A stretch of 64,000 bases of DNA, taken from the NCBI GenBank assembly GCA_004764695.1, contig SMSO01000035.1:2726001-2790000 (forward strand). The letters run 5' to 3'. Below are positions 22,361 through 33,664 of the stretch, piece by piece. The notes beneath the pieces were generated by a model. The model ran no database searches. It had not been told where the DNA came from and was given only the letters and a program-made list of their open reading frames with translations. Made by a program: the position numbers and the translations under genes. The DNA comes from Schizochytrium sp. TIO01 (Eukaryota; Sar; Bigyra; Thraustochytrida; Thraustochytriidae). Position 1 is the stretch's first letter. Each line of letters starts with the position of its first letter.

Positions 22361-24979
22361 ATGGCGATGATGAAGAAAAGAATCCGGCAAAGCTCATCGG
22401 TCACAAGCAAGTTGTTGGCTACAGTTGCTTTGGTGCTGGCGGCTTCAACCTCTTCTTGGCGCGTGCATGCCACTCTGGTCGATGTCGGGAGCAACGAGAC
22501 CGTGTCAGGCAACGAGACCATCGATGCACTGGAGAACCCGAACTCAACACTCTTCGAAGGAGATATCGTTGTTGACTACGATCGCATTTACTCAGAATAT
22601 GGTGCCTCTGTAGCTGACCGACTGGCAGATAGTGGTGTTGTTGAGCGACCGGCAAGTCGAAGAGAGCTTGACGCCATTACCTCAGACAATTACCTGTGGC
22701 CTCGCGGAGACGATGACATGGTGACTATTCCGTACACCTTTGCCGATGATGCCTTCACTACTGCCGCACAGAGTGCAATTGCAACTTGGGCAGACAACCT
22801 TGCGAGCCAAACCAATTTTTTGAAGTTTGTTGAACGCACAGACGAAACCTCGTATATTCGTTTCATTGCTGGCTCGGGCTGTTATGCTACAGTTGGTTAT
22901 TACTCTGGAGTTAACACCATTTCTTTAGGAAGTGGTTGCTTGATCAAAGGCACCGTGCAACACGAAATTCTCCATTCTTTAGGTTTCTGGCATGAGCAGT
23001 CCCGGGAGGACCGGGACGACTACGTCTATGTCAACTATGACAACATTATTACGTCCATGCAGTATAACTTTGATAAGCGAGCAGCTCGTAGCTTTGGATC
23101 GCCCTATGACTACAGGTCAGTGATGCACTACAGCAAGACAGCTTTTTCCAAGAACGGCAAAAACACCATCACTCCGCTCGAATCTGGCGTAACCATTGGT
23201 CAGCGTACTGGGCTGAGTGAGGGTGACCTTTTGCAGCTCGATATCCTTTATCAAGACCCAGACACTACTTGGTACCCTACGCAACAACCGACGCCACCAA
23301 CAGCATACCCGACCGTGTCGCCAACCATGAATCCGAACACCCCCCCTACAGCTTATCCTACCACTTCTCCAACGTTGTATCCGACACCCAAACCCACCAA
23401 CGCACCTACAACGCACGCACCTACAAAGTTTCCAACCGCGAGACCGACCAACGCGCCAACAGTAAGGCCTACGAAGTACCCTACAATGTTCCCAACCAAG
23501 ACACCCACGACAGGGCCCACAGGGCCCACGCCGAGCCCTACTAAGCCAACCAAGCAACCTACTCCCGCCCCAGTTACACCTACAAAGCAACCTACCCCTG
23601 CCCCAGTTGTACCTACAACTTCCTCTCCTACGACAGCTCCAACCGTGGCACCAACCGCAGTGTGCTCGACGGAGGACGAACAGACCTGGGAGAATGTCCG
23701 CCCAAACGCTCTGAAAGATTACTCAACTTTGCAGTCGTGTGCTCAAAATTGTACCCAAGATGACGATAAAGAGTCTTGCATTGCTGAATGTGTAGAAGGG
23801 TCGGCGGGTTTTACAGAATCGTGCTCCGAGTGCTTTGCAGAATTCGTAATGTGCGTTGAAGATTCGTGCTCCTGTGAATACAACGAAACATCAAACTGTG
23901 GTAGCCAATGCAGTGCCGTGGATGATTGTGATCGCGAGTTTGATACCTGTACAGTCACCCTCACTGCAACTTACTACAACACAGATGAGTCAGGTTCGAG
24001 CAGCACAGCTTCGAGTGATGAAAAGTCTGCATCTATGACGATGATTGGTGCTGTTGCTGGAGTAGGTTGTGCTGTGGCTGGTGTGCTGGCAGTTTCGATC
24101 TTTTTCGTACGTCGTCGTCGTAGCCGCCGTCTCAATCGATCCACAAACCCGCATGGAGGTGACTTTGATGGCGACCATGAGGAGGACAAATCTATGCATG
24201 CTAAGTTGCAAGTTGCACCTTCATTCAAGTTCAATGACCATACAGACAACGATAACCAGCCTGGGGCACCCTCGCGTTTTGCCAATGCCATGCGATCGTT
24301 CCGCTTCACCAAGTCGCCGAGTGCGGAGGGTAGTCTGCCATTTTCCAACCCAACTCCTGCTTCGTCAGGAGCATCGCAGGCGCCATTGTCCCCATTTGCT
24401 GCTGCGGCTGCTGCAGCAAGATCAAGAGGACAACAGAATCAGCCAAAGCAACAGGATGAGTCTGCCCCTACCCCTAGCTCTGGTCCATTTGGTGCATCAC
24501 GGCCTAGGATGTCACTTTTTGCAAGTAAACCCAAGCCTCCTGTCCCAGTTTTTGGTGCAAAGAAAAGTAATGACATTGACAGCAAGCCTCAGCCACCAAC
24601 ACCACCTTTTAGTGCAAGCAGTAACGGCTGGGCTCAGCCAGCCGGTTCTTCTTTTGCTGCAAGCAACAAGAGTCGTGCTCAGCCACCGACTTCGCCATTT
24701 GCGAACTCCCAACCTTTGAAATCTCCTTTCTTTAAGGAACAGCCGGCAAATTCTCCATTTGCAAAGATCAAAACTGCTACCAGCTTCAGCAATGCATCTG
24801 ATGATGGTGCCGAAAAGAAACCTTCGCGATTTGCAAATGCGATGCGTTCAATGCGTCTGACGCGCACCAATGGCAACCAAGCCAATCATCCTGACTTGTC
24901 TCGCATGCAGCTAGCACCTTCGTCGATGGAGCCTCATCGTTTTAAACGTTCCGATAGCCGCGACAGCCTTGACGTTTGA
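22361..24979 (+). CDS. Membrane-anchored astacin-family metalloprotease, long cytoplasmic tail
   Basis: An 872-residue predicted type I membrane protease (M12A). Layout: basic start and hydrophobic signal peptide (to about 37); propeptide with FEGD, the astacin FxGD aspartate switch that blocks the zinc; catalytic domain with HEILHSLGFWHE (201-212) and the Met-turn SVMHY (253-257). Next come a Pro/Thr stalk of YPT/APT-type repeats (about 304-434), a Cys-rich module (about 434-535), a transmembrane helix (about 558-582) and a stop-transfer RRRRSRR. The cytoplasmic tail of about 290 residues has repeated PxFxAS-type units. It also carries a twice-used motif, RFANAMRSFRFT (about 638) and RFANAMRSMRLT (about 822). 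All catalytic residues are intact, so an active secreted-side protease is expected. Substrate unknown. ATG 22361 has a good context (ATAATGG). It is paralogous to the gene at 26388. Confidence 0.92.
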   Translation: MAMMKKRIRQSSSVTSKLLATVALVLAASTSSWRVHATLVDVGSNETVSGNETIDALENPNSTLFEGDIVVDYDRIYSEYGASVADRLADSGVVERPASRRELDAITSDNYLWPRGDDDMVTIPYTFADDAFTTAAQSAIATWADNLASQTNFLKFVERTDETSYIRFIAGSGCYATVGYYSGVNTISLGSGCLIKGTVQHEILHSLGFWHEQSREDRDDYVYVNYDNIITSMQYNFDKRAARSFGSPYDYRSVMHYSKTAFSKNGKNTITPLESGVTIGQRTGLSEGDLLQLDILYQDPDTTWYPTQQPTPPTAYPTVSPTMNPNTPPTAYPTTSPTLYPTPKPTNAPTTHAPTKFPTARPTNAPTVRPTKYPTMFPTKTPTTGPTGPTPSPTKPTKQPTPAPVTPTKQPTPAPVVPTTSSPTTAPTVAPTAVCSTEDEQTWENVRPNALKDYSTLQSCAQNCTQDDDKESCIAECVEGSAGFTESCSECFAEFVMCVEDSCSCEYNETSNCGSQCSAVDDCDREFDTCTVTLTATYYNTDESGSSSTASSDEKSASMTMIGAVAGVGCAVAGVLAVSIFFVRRRRSRRLNRSTNPHGGDFDGDHEEDKSMHAKLQVAPSFKFNDHTDNDNQPGAPSRFANAMRSFRFTKSPSAEGSLPFSNPTPASSGASQAPLSPFAAAAAAARSRGQQNQPKQQDESAPTPSSGPFGASRPRMSLFASKPKPPVPVFGAKKSNDIDSKPQPPTPPFSASSNGWAQPAGSSFAASNKSRAQPPTSPFANSQPLKSPFFKEQPANSPFAKIKTATSFSNASDDGAEKKPSRFANAMRSMRLTRTNGNQANHPDLSRMQLAPSSMEPHRFKRSDSRDSLDV

Positions 24980-26387
24980 GCACACTTGCCTCCTTGAGCG
25001 TGAATATGTACCAAAGTGTGGCTTGCGAACATGAACTTAACCATTTTATTTATTGCACAAGAACCAAATGACTGAAATATCATCTCGTGCAATACATTCT
25101 GACATATATGGAGACCATGTAGTAAATACCTCCTCTGAACATCAAGCAGAATCATGAAAAAAAAAATGCACATTCTGCTCGTTTACCTGTGTAACCCTAT
25201 CTTTTTGTCAATTCATTTTCGATGTTTACATTTGCCTCTCTTGTCCTTTGCTTTCTGGGGGTGCATGGCTTCTATTTGACAACTCGCTATTACATAAATG
25301 GCACATCACAAAACCTTGGAATAGAAATATTTTCGAACCAGAAATTCTACTTTTCCCTTTCGCATTCGACTTGTCTTCATTTTCAATCCTATGAAACGCA
25401 GAACTTAAGCTATCTTTGCAAATGCTGGTAGTATCAATGATCATTTTCATTTTTATTGGAATTCTTCCTCTTATGCCTTGAAGTTTTCTTGGTTCTGAAA
25501 ATGGCGAGAAAAACTCAAAATCAAAATTATATACTCAACACGGATCTTCCATGAGTAACCTGAGGCTGCACCGCGACCATCATTGGTGAATAGCAAGCAG
25601 CCTGTTTGGCCCGCCATTCTGCTAGCCAGCCAAGGTGCCCCATGCGGCCAAGCACCTCTTCACAGGCGGCTCGCTAGAGAAATACCCTCGCTCATTCGCA
25701 ATTGTAAACAAAGTTAATCATTAACTACTCTCTAGGTACTAATAGGATGGAAGTTGCCCAAACACACAAGATGGCTGGTAAGCATATAATGATAATATCA
25801 ACCCCAAGGTCATGAAAGAGTGAAGACACACCTGGTCCCACGGAGAACTGGCGTGCGCTCATGATCTGTGGCGTAGAAAACAAGTTCCCGACATAGGTAT
25901 GGCATATCACTACCCCTGCCACTGCCAGTGAACTGGCCCCTATTATCAGTTCTAGTGGTGCTTCATCATACTATCAGAATGGCTATGGGAGAGGATATAG
26001 ATTGCAGTATTTCTGATGTTCAAGCCTTTTTTAGTTGTCCCTTGTTGTAGGAGCGGATCGAGATTTCAAGAGCGACCTTTGGTTCATTAATGGTGTGGTG
26101 AGCACACTGTTCAATTATGGCCACGCGCTATTAATATTGTTGTCGAGCTTCCAGCACGGGCAGTAATGATAGTGTACAGATTTTACTACTGTTTGTTGGT
26201 GATGGTTATACTATATGAGAAACTAGCACACACACACCCCGACACACAAAAATAAGGTTGACTATAATATTGATAGAGCAGAAAGATGCAAACTTGATAG
26301 GGCTTCAAATCCCTAATCTGGATGAGAGTCCAGAAAGTTGAGCCCACTCTCCCCATCTTGCTCCCTCGAAAACCAACTTGAGTCATC
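24980..26387. other. Spacer between the two astacin genes
   Basis: 1.4 kb without a supported gene. It should hold the 3' end of the first and the promoter of the second astacin. A short (CA)n stretch lies at about 26226-26248. No remnant of a third astacin copy was recognised. Confidence 0.5.
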
Positions 26388-28049
26388 ATGATGGCAGAGA
26401 ATCGCTATATCTCACCGGTTAATCTAGCATGCAAATTGTTATTGATTCTACTGAGTTTGCAACCTTTGGTAAAGGTACAAGGCGAAGTGGCTGAGAATGG
26501 CACGTTTTTTGAAGGCGACATTGTTCCTGATTACGTCAGTATCGCGAAAGCGTATGGCTATGATCTTGCAAACCAGCTTGTCACAGATGGTGTCATGGCA
26601 AGCCCTTCTGATGACGAAAGAGTACTAGCTGCAATCGAGGATGACAGTAGATTATGGCCGGCTTCAAATGGCGTAGTAACTATTCCTATTCGCTTTGAGC
26701 CAGGCGACTTTACCACCTACGCAGAATCATTGGCAAGGCAGTATCTTACAGAACTTGCCGATGAGTCTGGATTTCTCGAATTCGTCAACCGCACCACAGA
26801 GACCGATTATGTGAATGTCATCAATGGAAATGGATGCTGGAGTTACGTTGGCAGAATTGGCGGTGCCCAGAACCTTAGTATTAGCTACTCGGGTTGTTTT
26901 AGAACGGGAACGGTTCAGCATGAGTTTCTTCATGCTTTGGGCTTTTGGCATGAACAGTCGCGCCCTGATCGTGACACGTATGTTGAAATTATTTGGGATA
27001 ACATTACTTCCGGATATTCCTCGAACTTTGCCAAACAAGAATCGCGCTCTCTTGGTGCGCCATATGACTACGGTTCTGTAATGCATTACGGCCCTACTGC
27101 TTTTGGTATAGATGGTGATATTACAATTGTAGCACTTCAAGACGGCGCAGAAAACATGGGCCAGCGCGATGGTTTGAGTAATGATGACCTACTCCAGCTG
27201 CAGTTGCTTTATGACTATTCTGGAGTTACGGCATATCCCTCCGAGAGTCCGACTTCTGCACCAACTAGCCCGACTTCTGCACCAACCAGCCCGACTTCTG
27301 CACCAATCAGCCCAACAGTTCCGCCTAGCACGGCAGCTCCAGTGACAAATCCGACGACCCCATCAGGCACTGCGTCTCCAGTGGTCGGGCCAACCCCTTT
27401 GCCCACTCCGCAGCCTGTTTCCACTGAGAGTCCCACTACGATGGCCCCTACAACTCGCTCACCAACAAAGGCACCGACAGAACCTGTTTGCTCTGATGAA
27501 GATGTTGTTGTGTGGAGCGAGGAAGAGCTAACGCAAGTCCTAGATCTTGCAGAACTACAAGATTGTGCTGGAAATTGTACATCAGGCGACACCGATTGCG
27601 TGACAGTCTGCATGAGTGCAATTTATACTGTGTCATGTGCGGCTTGCTTTGGGGACTATGTGAGCTGTCTTGAGGATACTTGCGAGTGCCACTTGAGCAG
27701 TTCGGACCTGTGTGAGTCTTGTGATGACGAGTCAATATGTGAGAGTGCTTTTGAAAACTGCACCTATGATGTGTTGCAGGTAACAAAAGACTCTAATGTG
27801 ACTGGCGACGCCGAAAACACTGGCTTAAGCACTAAAACAATCATCATTATTGCCGCCAGTGCAGGTGGTGGAATTGCCCTAATTGCCGCTGCATCTCTCC
27901 TCTTTGTAGCATTGCGCCATCGCCGGCATCGTGTGCGGGAATCTGACGACTTTGACTTTTCTGGTCAAGCTGCCACCAGACCAGGAGACCCTGCTCCAAA
28001 GGTGCTCATCAACCCAATGTATGATCCTAAGAACGGATATCAATTCTAA
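26388..28049 (+). CDS. Membrane-anchored astacin-family metalloprotease, short tail
   Basis: A 553-residue paralogue of the gene at 22361 with the same order of parts. It has a signal peptide (to about 32), an FEGD propeptide switch, HEFLHALGFWHE (178-189), and the Met-turn SVMHY (230-234). A shorter Pro/Thr/Ser stalk (about 285-365) includes three near-identical PTSAPTS units. A Cys-rich module (about 365-465) and a transmembrane helix (about 483-507) follow. The cytoplasmic tail is only about 45 residues and lacks the RFANAMRS and PxFxAS repeats of its neighbour. It carries NPMY (542-545), an NPxY-type motif that in other eukaryotes can act as an endocytic or PTB-binding signal. All zinc ligands are present. 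Two ATGs lie in tandem at the start (26388 and 26391). Duplication followed by tail divergence is the simplest history. Confidence 0.92.
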   Translation: MMAENRYISPVNLACKLLLILLSLQPLVKVQGEVAENGTFFEGDIVPDYVSIAKAYGYDLANQLVTDGVMASPSDDERVLAAIEDDSRLWPASNGVVTIPIRFEPGDFTTYAESLARQYLTELADESGFLEFVNRTTETDYVNVINGNGCWSYVGRIGGAQNLSISYSGCFRTGTVQHEFLHALGFWHEQSRPDRDTYVEIIWDNITSGYSSNFAKQESRSLGAPYDYGSVMHYGPTAFGIDGDITIVALQDGAENMGQRDGLSNDDLLQLQLLYDYSGVTAYPSESPTSAPTSPTSAPTSPTSAPISPTVPPSTAAPVTNPTTPSGTASPVVGPTPLPTPQPVSTESPTTMAPTTRSPTKAPTEPVCSDEDVVVWSEEELTQVLDLAELQDCAGNCTSGDTDCVTVCMSAIYTVSCAACFGDYVSCLEDTCECHLSSSDLCESCDDESICESAFENCTYDVLQVTKDSNVTGDAENTGLSTKTIIIIAASAGGGIALIAAASLLFVALRHRRHRVRESDDFDFSGQAATRPGDPAPKVLINPMYDPKNGYQF

Positions 28050-29464
28050 AATGTTTTCAATTTAGATCATAGTGAGGATTAAGTACTGTACGAATACTAG
28101 TGCTGTATTGGTGTTAAAGCAGCATTATAGACTAAACTAAACGAATCTCGAAAGGGGTGCATGTGGTGTTTTTGTTTAAATGTAGCACTGAGCAAAATGA
28201 TGTTATTAAAAAATGTGTTTCAAAGTTTTGGTTTTTTAACTATATAAAGCTTGCATTAACTTTCACCACAAACAAATCTTGATACATGCACGGAGGAACG
28301 AAACATAAATTGTTTGTGAAGGACAATGAACAGTTTCTTCAATTTTTCCATAGTCTCAAGTTGTGGTTGCTGGGAACGAAGACATTTCGATTGTTCAATC
28401 CTCACTGACTAGCATATAAAAGAGTTTGCTTAGCGACAAACTGAGAAGATTTGGTCAGAACCTACAGACCTAGTTTGAACATGAAGAGGTGATCGGCAGC
28501 ATCAAAGACGAGAACATTGTCACAAAGGCGTAGAACTGGAAGCAGTTCTAAACCATCATGACATTTGGGCAAACATTCATGTTAATGTTATACATGAACA
28601 CAATTCATGATTTAAAGTTTGCAATGAATTCGTAATTTATGATAAGTAAGTGAAAGCAAGTCAATTCTGATTTGAAATAACTTGCTGGAGAATATATTCG
28701 CTGCCTTTGTTTAAACGTAAAGGCACTAACGTAATACTGTAAAGTCACACAGCGAATGTGTGAAGAGAAGAAAAGGTTCAGTGCCTACATAGATAAAAGG
28801 AAGGAAAACTATTTTTATGTAGTAATGAGCAAAAAATATGATGTTGAGTGTGTTGTTGTATATTAAGATTGCTGGGTAAAGGGGGGGGGGGAGGGAGGCG
28901 TTGGTACAGGATAAGAAAAGAGAAAAAGAGAATGCATATATTAGAACCAGTCCAGGGGGTAAGAGAACACGACCTGCGGTGTATGAAAAGGGGTTTTTAA
29001 GCTGTCTCAGAAAGTTTCTCTTTTTCCCTTTTCTATTCTCTACAAATGCTAGAAGTCTTCCCTAACCCACCCAGTCCTTGTACATTTAGATGTATTTGCA
29101 AACGAAATTTGGTCCAACTTTAGCAAGAGAACCGAGTCGTTGTCATTTTCGGAGCAGTCAGCGAGGCCAGGGCCAATCGCAAATTCGCACGCGCTGCCTC
29201 TGCGTGGAACAACGTATATGTATAAACCCAGGGGAGAACTGTGAACGAATATAACCGAACGATGATGGTGAAACAAACAGCAGAGCCGAGCATCGTGTTT
29301 AAGGAGTTGCAAAATGTCAAGCGAATTTTAAAGATCAAGGACCTGCGAGAGCATTTCGCATTGCCTAGCTAAAAGTTAAGCTGTGCATGGATTTCATTTT
29401 TCACTTTTTGTTTACGAATGAACACTCGCCAAGTTCACCTCAAACTCATGTTCGTGAAGCCAGC
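28050..29464. other. Spacer between astacin 2 and ARPC5
   Basis: AT-rich, no gene seen. It includes a G-run with purine context at about 28880-28900 (ten consecutive G). The 3' ends of two convergent genes must lie here. Confidence 0.5.
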
Positions 29465-29842
29465 TTAGACAGTCTTGCGGTCAGTCATGGCGCGGATGAT
29501 AGGACCATGGCCAGCGATGTTGACAGTGTGGGCATGCCATTTGAGGAGGACGCCACAGTAGCGACCATCGGCGAGGCCTTTGTAGATGTACTTCATGAGG
29601 TTGTCGCAGAGGTCTGTGGATCCGTTGTCAAAGAGCGCTTGCACGATCTTCTCCACCTCACCGTCTGGGGGCGATGAGATGGCCTTAAGAACGGTAGCGG
29701 TGTTCATATCCTTCACAGACTCGTCCTTGCTGCCGAAGGGAGGATCCTGCAAAGCCACAGTGATGGCCTCAGCGTAGCTGCGCCGAGACAGAAGAGAATC
29801 CACCTCGCGCTGTCTATCCGCAACGGCGCTGGCCTCCGACAT
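29465..29842 (-). CDS. ARPC5: Arp2/3 complex subunit 5 (p16-Arc)
   Basis: A 125-residue, all-helical protein. It matches ARPC5 over its whole length, notably CDNLMKYIYKGLADG, the VLLKWHAHT stretch and the terminal RKTV. ARPC5 is the smallest subunit of the seven-protein Arp2/3 complex, which nucleates branched actin filaments at the cytoplasmic side of membranes. Length is slightly below animal versions, as is usual in protists, because the variable N-terminus is short. It is a single exon with no sign of damage. Its presence implies the organism retains branched-actin networks for endocytosis or motility. The next gene upstream on the other strand is 2.7 kb away. Confidence 0.93.
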   Translation of the reverse strand: MSEASAVADRQREVDSLLSRRSYAEAITVALQDPPFGSKDESVKDMNTATVLKAISSPPDGEVEKIVQALFDNGSTDLCDNLMKYIYKGLADGRYCGVLLKWHAHTVNIAGHGPIIRAMTDRKTV

Positions 29843-32581
29843 GGTACTGATGCTTGTGTAGCGGTCTCAAGGGTGAGCTTGCGTCAAGCCTTGCGATGAG
29901 CAACGGCGCTGTGACCGACGAGGACGATTCGCGAGAGGATCAGGCAAACAGAGATTGATTTGGTTTGATTTGATTTGATTACTATGATTTTCATGCTTAG
30001 TCTACATAGCGTTAACGATAGGAGTATCTATTCACAGATACAATCATTGAAGGTATTGCTACGTAAGTAGTACTATGCTTTACATAGCGAAGGAGTGAAT
30101 TATTTTACACAACAAAGGTTGAAAAGGTTGAAAATTATCTTCTGTCTTCCTTTTTTTATCATTATTCCGATGAATAACACACATCATGATAAGTCGTATT
30201 TATGTTTACATGGAAAGGCTATCTTGGCTTCTAAAACCTCTTCTTATTTTGAAGATCGAATTGCCTTCAGATATTGATCAGAAGTCGGAGGGTTGCTGTC
30301 CCGTAGAGCAGGCAGCAAGGAGACTTCCTGTGGTGCTGTTCTTCAGTAGATGACTGACTTGCTTGAAATCCATTGAACATGGATTTTAGGATGGCTGAAG
30401 GTCTGATTTTCACGATGACAAACGTATGAATGAAATATCAATCGTTTCGCATTGGCATTTAAGCTGATAACCTGAAGCGAGCGTGGGATTGATATCGACT
30501 TCGATACTCGGACTCGGACCGGAGACTTGCGTTAGAACTATATACGGGACGAGTTGAGAGGAGGAGATGTAGTGCTTTGCGGTGATTTTGTGGAGCAGAA
30601 CTGAAGACAGTGCCAGTGGCGGCATCTATGTATTGGCGTCAAGTCCTATAGTTTAGAGTAGTAAACACATAGCCAGCTGGCGAAGTTGTTTGTGAAAGAG
30701 TAGAATTAATCGATATCCTGTTGCTAGCTAGTTAACTTGGATTGGTGAGAGACATCGAGAGGAGGACAGCGGGAGTAGCGAAGGAGCGAGGGGAAAACGC
30801 TATCAACAGAGACGAACGAAGCCCTCGTGTGAGGGGTAAGATAGCAGACAGGAGAAGGATCCTTCCCTCGCGCAATTTTCACAAACAAGCGTCGGATAAT
30901 CATGATGCTCATTGTACCCCTCGATTGGTCAGGCGGTACGGTGTATTATGTATATATTAAAAATAGAGTGGGGGGCTTTATAGGAGTAGTCAAAGAGAAG
31001 GTGGTGTAAAGGGGTGTGCTTCTTTCTACTATGATATAAACAATGGTGACATTTGAGAAAGCATTTAAGAATGAGATGGTGTGGCATTGCGTTCCTTTGC
31101 GGTCTATCTCAATTTTTAATGGGTATGATTGTAAGCTATTTGAATTGTACCCCATGGAGGAGGCTAGAAGTAGAAAGTGCCATGATCACTGTGCTTCTGA
31201 TCAACTTGCCTAGCAGAATGTGGTTGCAGCAAAGCAGGACCTGGTCCAACCCGCATAATTGAGTTGGGCCATATCACTGGTCCTATAGATCTTCTATGTA
31301 TCTAGCTACTATTCCTCTGCATTTGAACAACCCAAATGTTGGAAGACTTATATTCAACAAAACGTGAAAGATCTTCATTTCCAAGGATTGAGAGGGCCAT
31401 ACACCTACAATACGTCTAAAAGTCATGCACCAGTGTATTGAAAGCTGTCTTCCTTTACGAGGCTGGAGTCGCTCTTTGATATGCTGTGCTGTTGGTATGC
31501 CGATAGTCCGCCTGCCGTCCTCCTAACCTTGTATGGCTGTCTATTACAGAGACGTTTGTCTTAAAATAGAGCAATGCAAATTTCCACGTTGGCATTTGCA
31601 AAAGTGATCCCCATCATGCCAAAGGAATTGGCCATAGTCGTGCAGACATGTGCCTCTATGTCGTTAGGAATCATCAATTCTGTGCCCATAATGACCACCT
31701 CGCACATGCACAAGGCTTCGCGCAACCAGCAGTTGCTGATTTGTTATTGAAACTTCAAGTGTACCACTTTCCCTTTCCCTCATATACATCTAAAATGGCA
31801 TTGAATCACCACCTTCCTGACCTTTGTAGGTACAAGGTGTCACCATGCATTCCAACAGCCAACCCGAAACCCGACTCCAGCCGATGCACGATTCGATTCC
31901 TCAGGCTGACCTCCGCCTTGCTACTCGACCATACTCGCCTTCCTCAATTCAGGTTTTGCAATCGATGTAGCGTACTTAATGAATGCATGAATGAATGTTC
32001 AAGTTCCAGCAGCTGGAAGAACTGAGCGACCTTAGGTGGGACCCTTGCGTTGATGTTCCATGCATGTGCAGTGTGCATCTAAGTCGGCACCAGCCGGACC
32101 ACGACGCGAGGGGCGATAAAGCGGTGTAAGGCCATGTAAGGCCATGTAAGGCCATGTAAGGCTGCGAGCGTGAAGAGCTGAGGAAGAAGTTGAGTCATGC
32201 AATATGCAGGATGAGGATATAAACATGGGCATAATGCGTGTCAATAGGAGTCCGCGACGCGGATGCGAAGCAAATCCCATTTGCCGAACCTTGGTAACGG
32301 CTATCCTCTCAACAGAGACGAGAGAGGTCGTCGTGCGTACCTACCCACGTACCTGCATCATATCTGAAGAAGGAGCGTAAACTTAACGAGCACGTCCAAA
32401 CTGGCGCAAAAGCGAACTCAGACTTGCGAAACAATAGCAGTACCGGATTGCACTGGCCCAAGTGAAAGGGAGAGTATATTGAGACCTGTTGCTCAGGATA
32501 GCAATAGAGATTTCATTCCACTCTCAAAGGCTGACACCTCACTAGCTAGTGTAGCAACAAGAAAAGATCAAAGTCGCCGCC
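29843..32581. other. 2.7 kb spacer with promoters of ARPC5 and the arrestin-like gene
   Basis: No conserved frame on either strand. The ARPC5 leader (about 29843-29940) is GC-richer than the rest. A (GATTT)-type run is at about 29957-29980 and a short 10-bp tandem repeat at 32126-32162. Nothing else stands out. Confidence 0.5.
32126..32162. repeat. 10-bp tandem repeat GTAAGGCCAT
   Basis: Three and a half perfect units of GTAAGGCCAT, about 420 bases upstream of the arrestin-like start codon. Each unit contains GTAAG, so it could look like serial splice donors to a predictor. Confidence 0.9.
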
Positions 32582-33664
32582 ATGGGCAAGGTCGGTAAAC
32601 TTCAAGTGGCTTTGGACAAGCCATACTACACGCCGGGCGAAGATGTTTCAGGCACCGTATACGTAGAGTTGCTGGAAAGCGTAGACGTGGACAAGATTTA
32701 TGTCAAAGTGAAGGGTAAGGAGAAGGTCAAGTGGACTGAGGAGTGGCAAGAGCCAATCTATGAAGAGGTCGATGGATTGCGCCAGCTGACAGGGCACAAC
32801 GAGGAAAGTGCGGAGTTTGACGAGAATGAGTCATTCTTTAAAAAGAAGATCAAGTTGACACCGCAAGGTGATATTGAGATGGGCCCGGGAAAATATGCTT
32901 TCCCCTTTTCGTTTACTCTGCCCTCGAAAGGCAAAAAAGGAGGACCGCTGGCTGGTAGCTGGGATATTGGCGAAGCCCACCATGGTGTATCGTGGTCAGG
33001 TGCGCGGGGTAGCTTGCCAAAGATGAAAGCGAAGGTAGAATATAGCTTGAAAGCAGTGGTCGATCTTGACGACAGCAAGGATCTCGAAAAGAAATTAGAC
33101 TTTTGCGTTTATCCTGGCCTTCCCAAAGCACTTCCTATTCCTTCTGATGAGCGTGAGGCATCTGTGATGTTCTGCTGCTGCATCAACCGCGGAAGTCTGA
33201 AAATGCAGGCTACCTTGGACAAGAATGTATACGCACCTGGAGAACAGGCATCTGCAGTACTCACTGTGGAGAACAACAGTTCCTTGGAAGTGACTGCCAT
33301 GGTGGAAATGAATCGTCGTATGAGGCTGGTCGCTGATGGACACCAAATTTTCAGCTCACAAGAGACTCACTTGGGGAGGTTTGATACGATTGAACCTGGT
33401 GAGACAAAGACTGTAAATATGTCCTTCGTCATTCCGGACACCCACCCAACAACCAAGTCACAACATGTTGAGTGCAATTACGTTCTCGACATTGTTTCTG
33501 AGCTGCAATGCGCTCCTGATATTGAGCTGCATTTCCCAGTGATTGTGTATCAACGTCCGATTGATCCCAGTGAGTGGCTTGAGGGGCTTGGGGATCTTGG
33601 CGAATACGCTGTAGCAGGCCAGGGTCACGTGGAAGACATGGTACCCAAGACGAGTTGTGCTTAA
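32582..33664 (+). CDS. Arrestin-fold (alpha-arrestin/ARRDC-like) protein
   Basis: A 360-residue protein with two arrestin-type beta-sandwich domains. The N-terminal domain (about 1-175) opens with LQVALDKPYYTPGEDVSGTV, the strand pattern and TPGE turn typical of arrestins, and includes YAFPFSFTLP. The C-terminal domain (about 195-345) begins again with MQATLDKNVYAPGEQASAVL and ends with a VDPS-like segment. Alpha-arrestins are cytoplasmic adaptors that bring membrane proteins to ubiquitin ligases or trafficking machinery. I see no PPxY motif, so direct binding of a NEDD4-type ligase is not supported; a Vps26-like or plain ARRDC role remains open. The start has an ideal context (GCCGCCATGGGC). 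Single exon, no damage. Confidence 0.9.
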   Translation: MGKVGKLQVALDKPYYTPGEDVSGTVYVELLESVDVDKIYVKVKGKEKVKWTEEWQEPIYEEVDGLRQLTGHNEESAEFDENESFFKKKIKLTPQGDIEMGPGKYAFPFSFTLPSKGKKGGPLAGSWDIGEAHHGVSWSGARGSLPKMKAKVEYSLKAVVDLDDSKDLEKKLDFCVYPGLPKALPIPSDEREASVMFCCCINRGSLKMQATLDKNVYAPGEQASAVLTVENNSSLEVTAMVEMNRRMRLVADGHQIFSSQETHLGRFDTIEPGETKTVNMSFVIPDTHPTTKSQHVECNYVLDIVSELQCAPDIELHFPVIVYQRPIDPSEWLEGLGDLGEYAVAGQGHVEDMVPKTSCA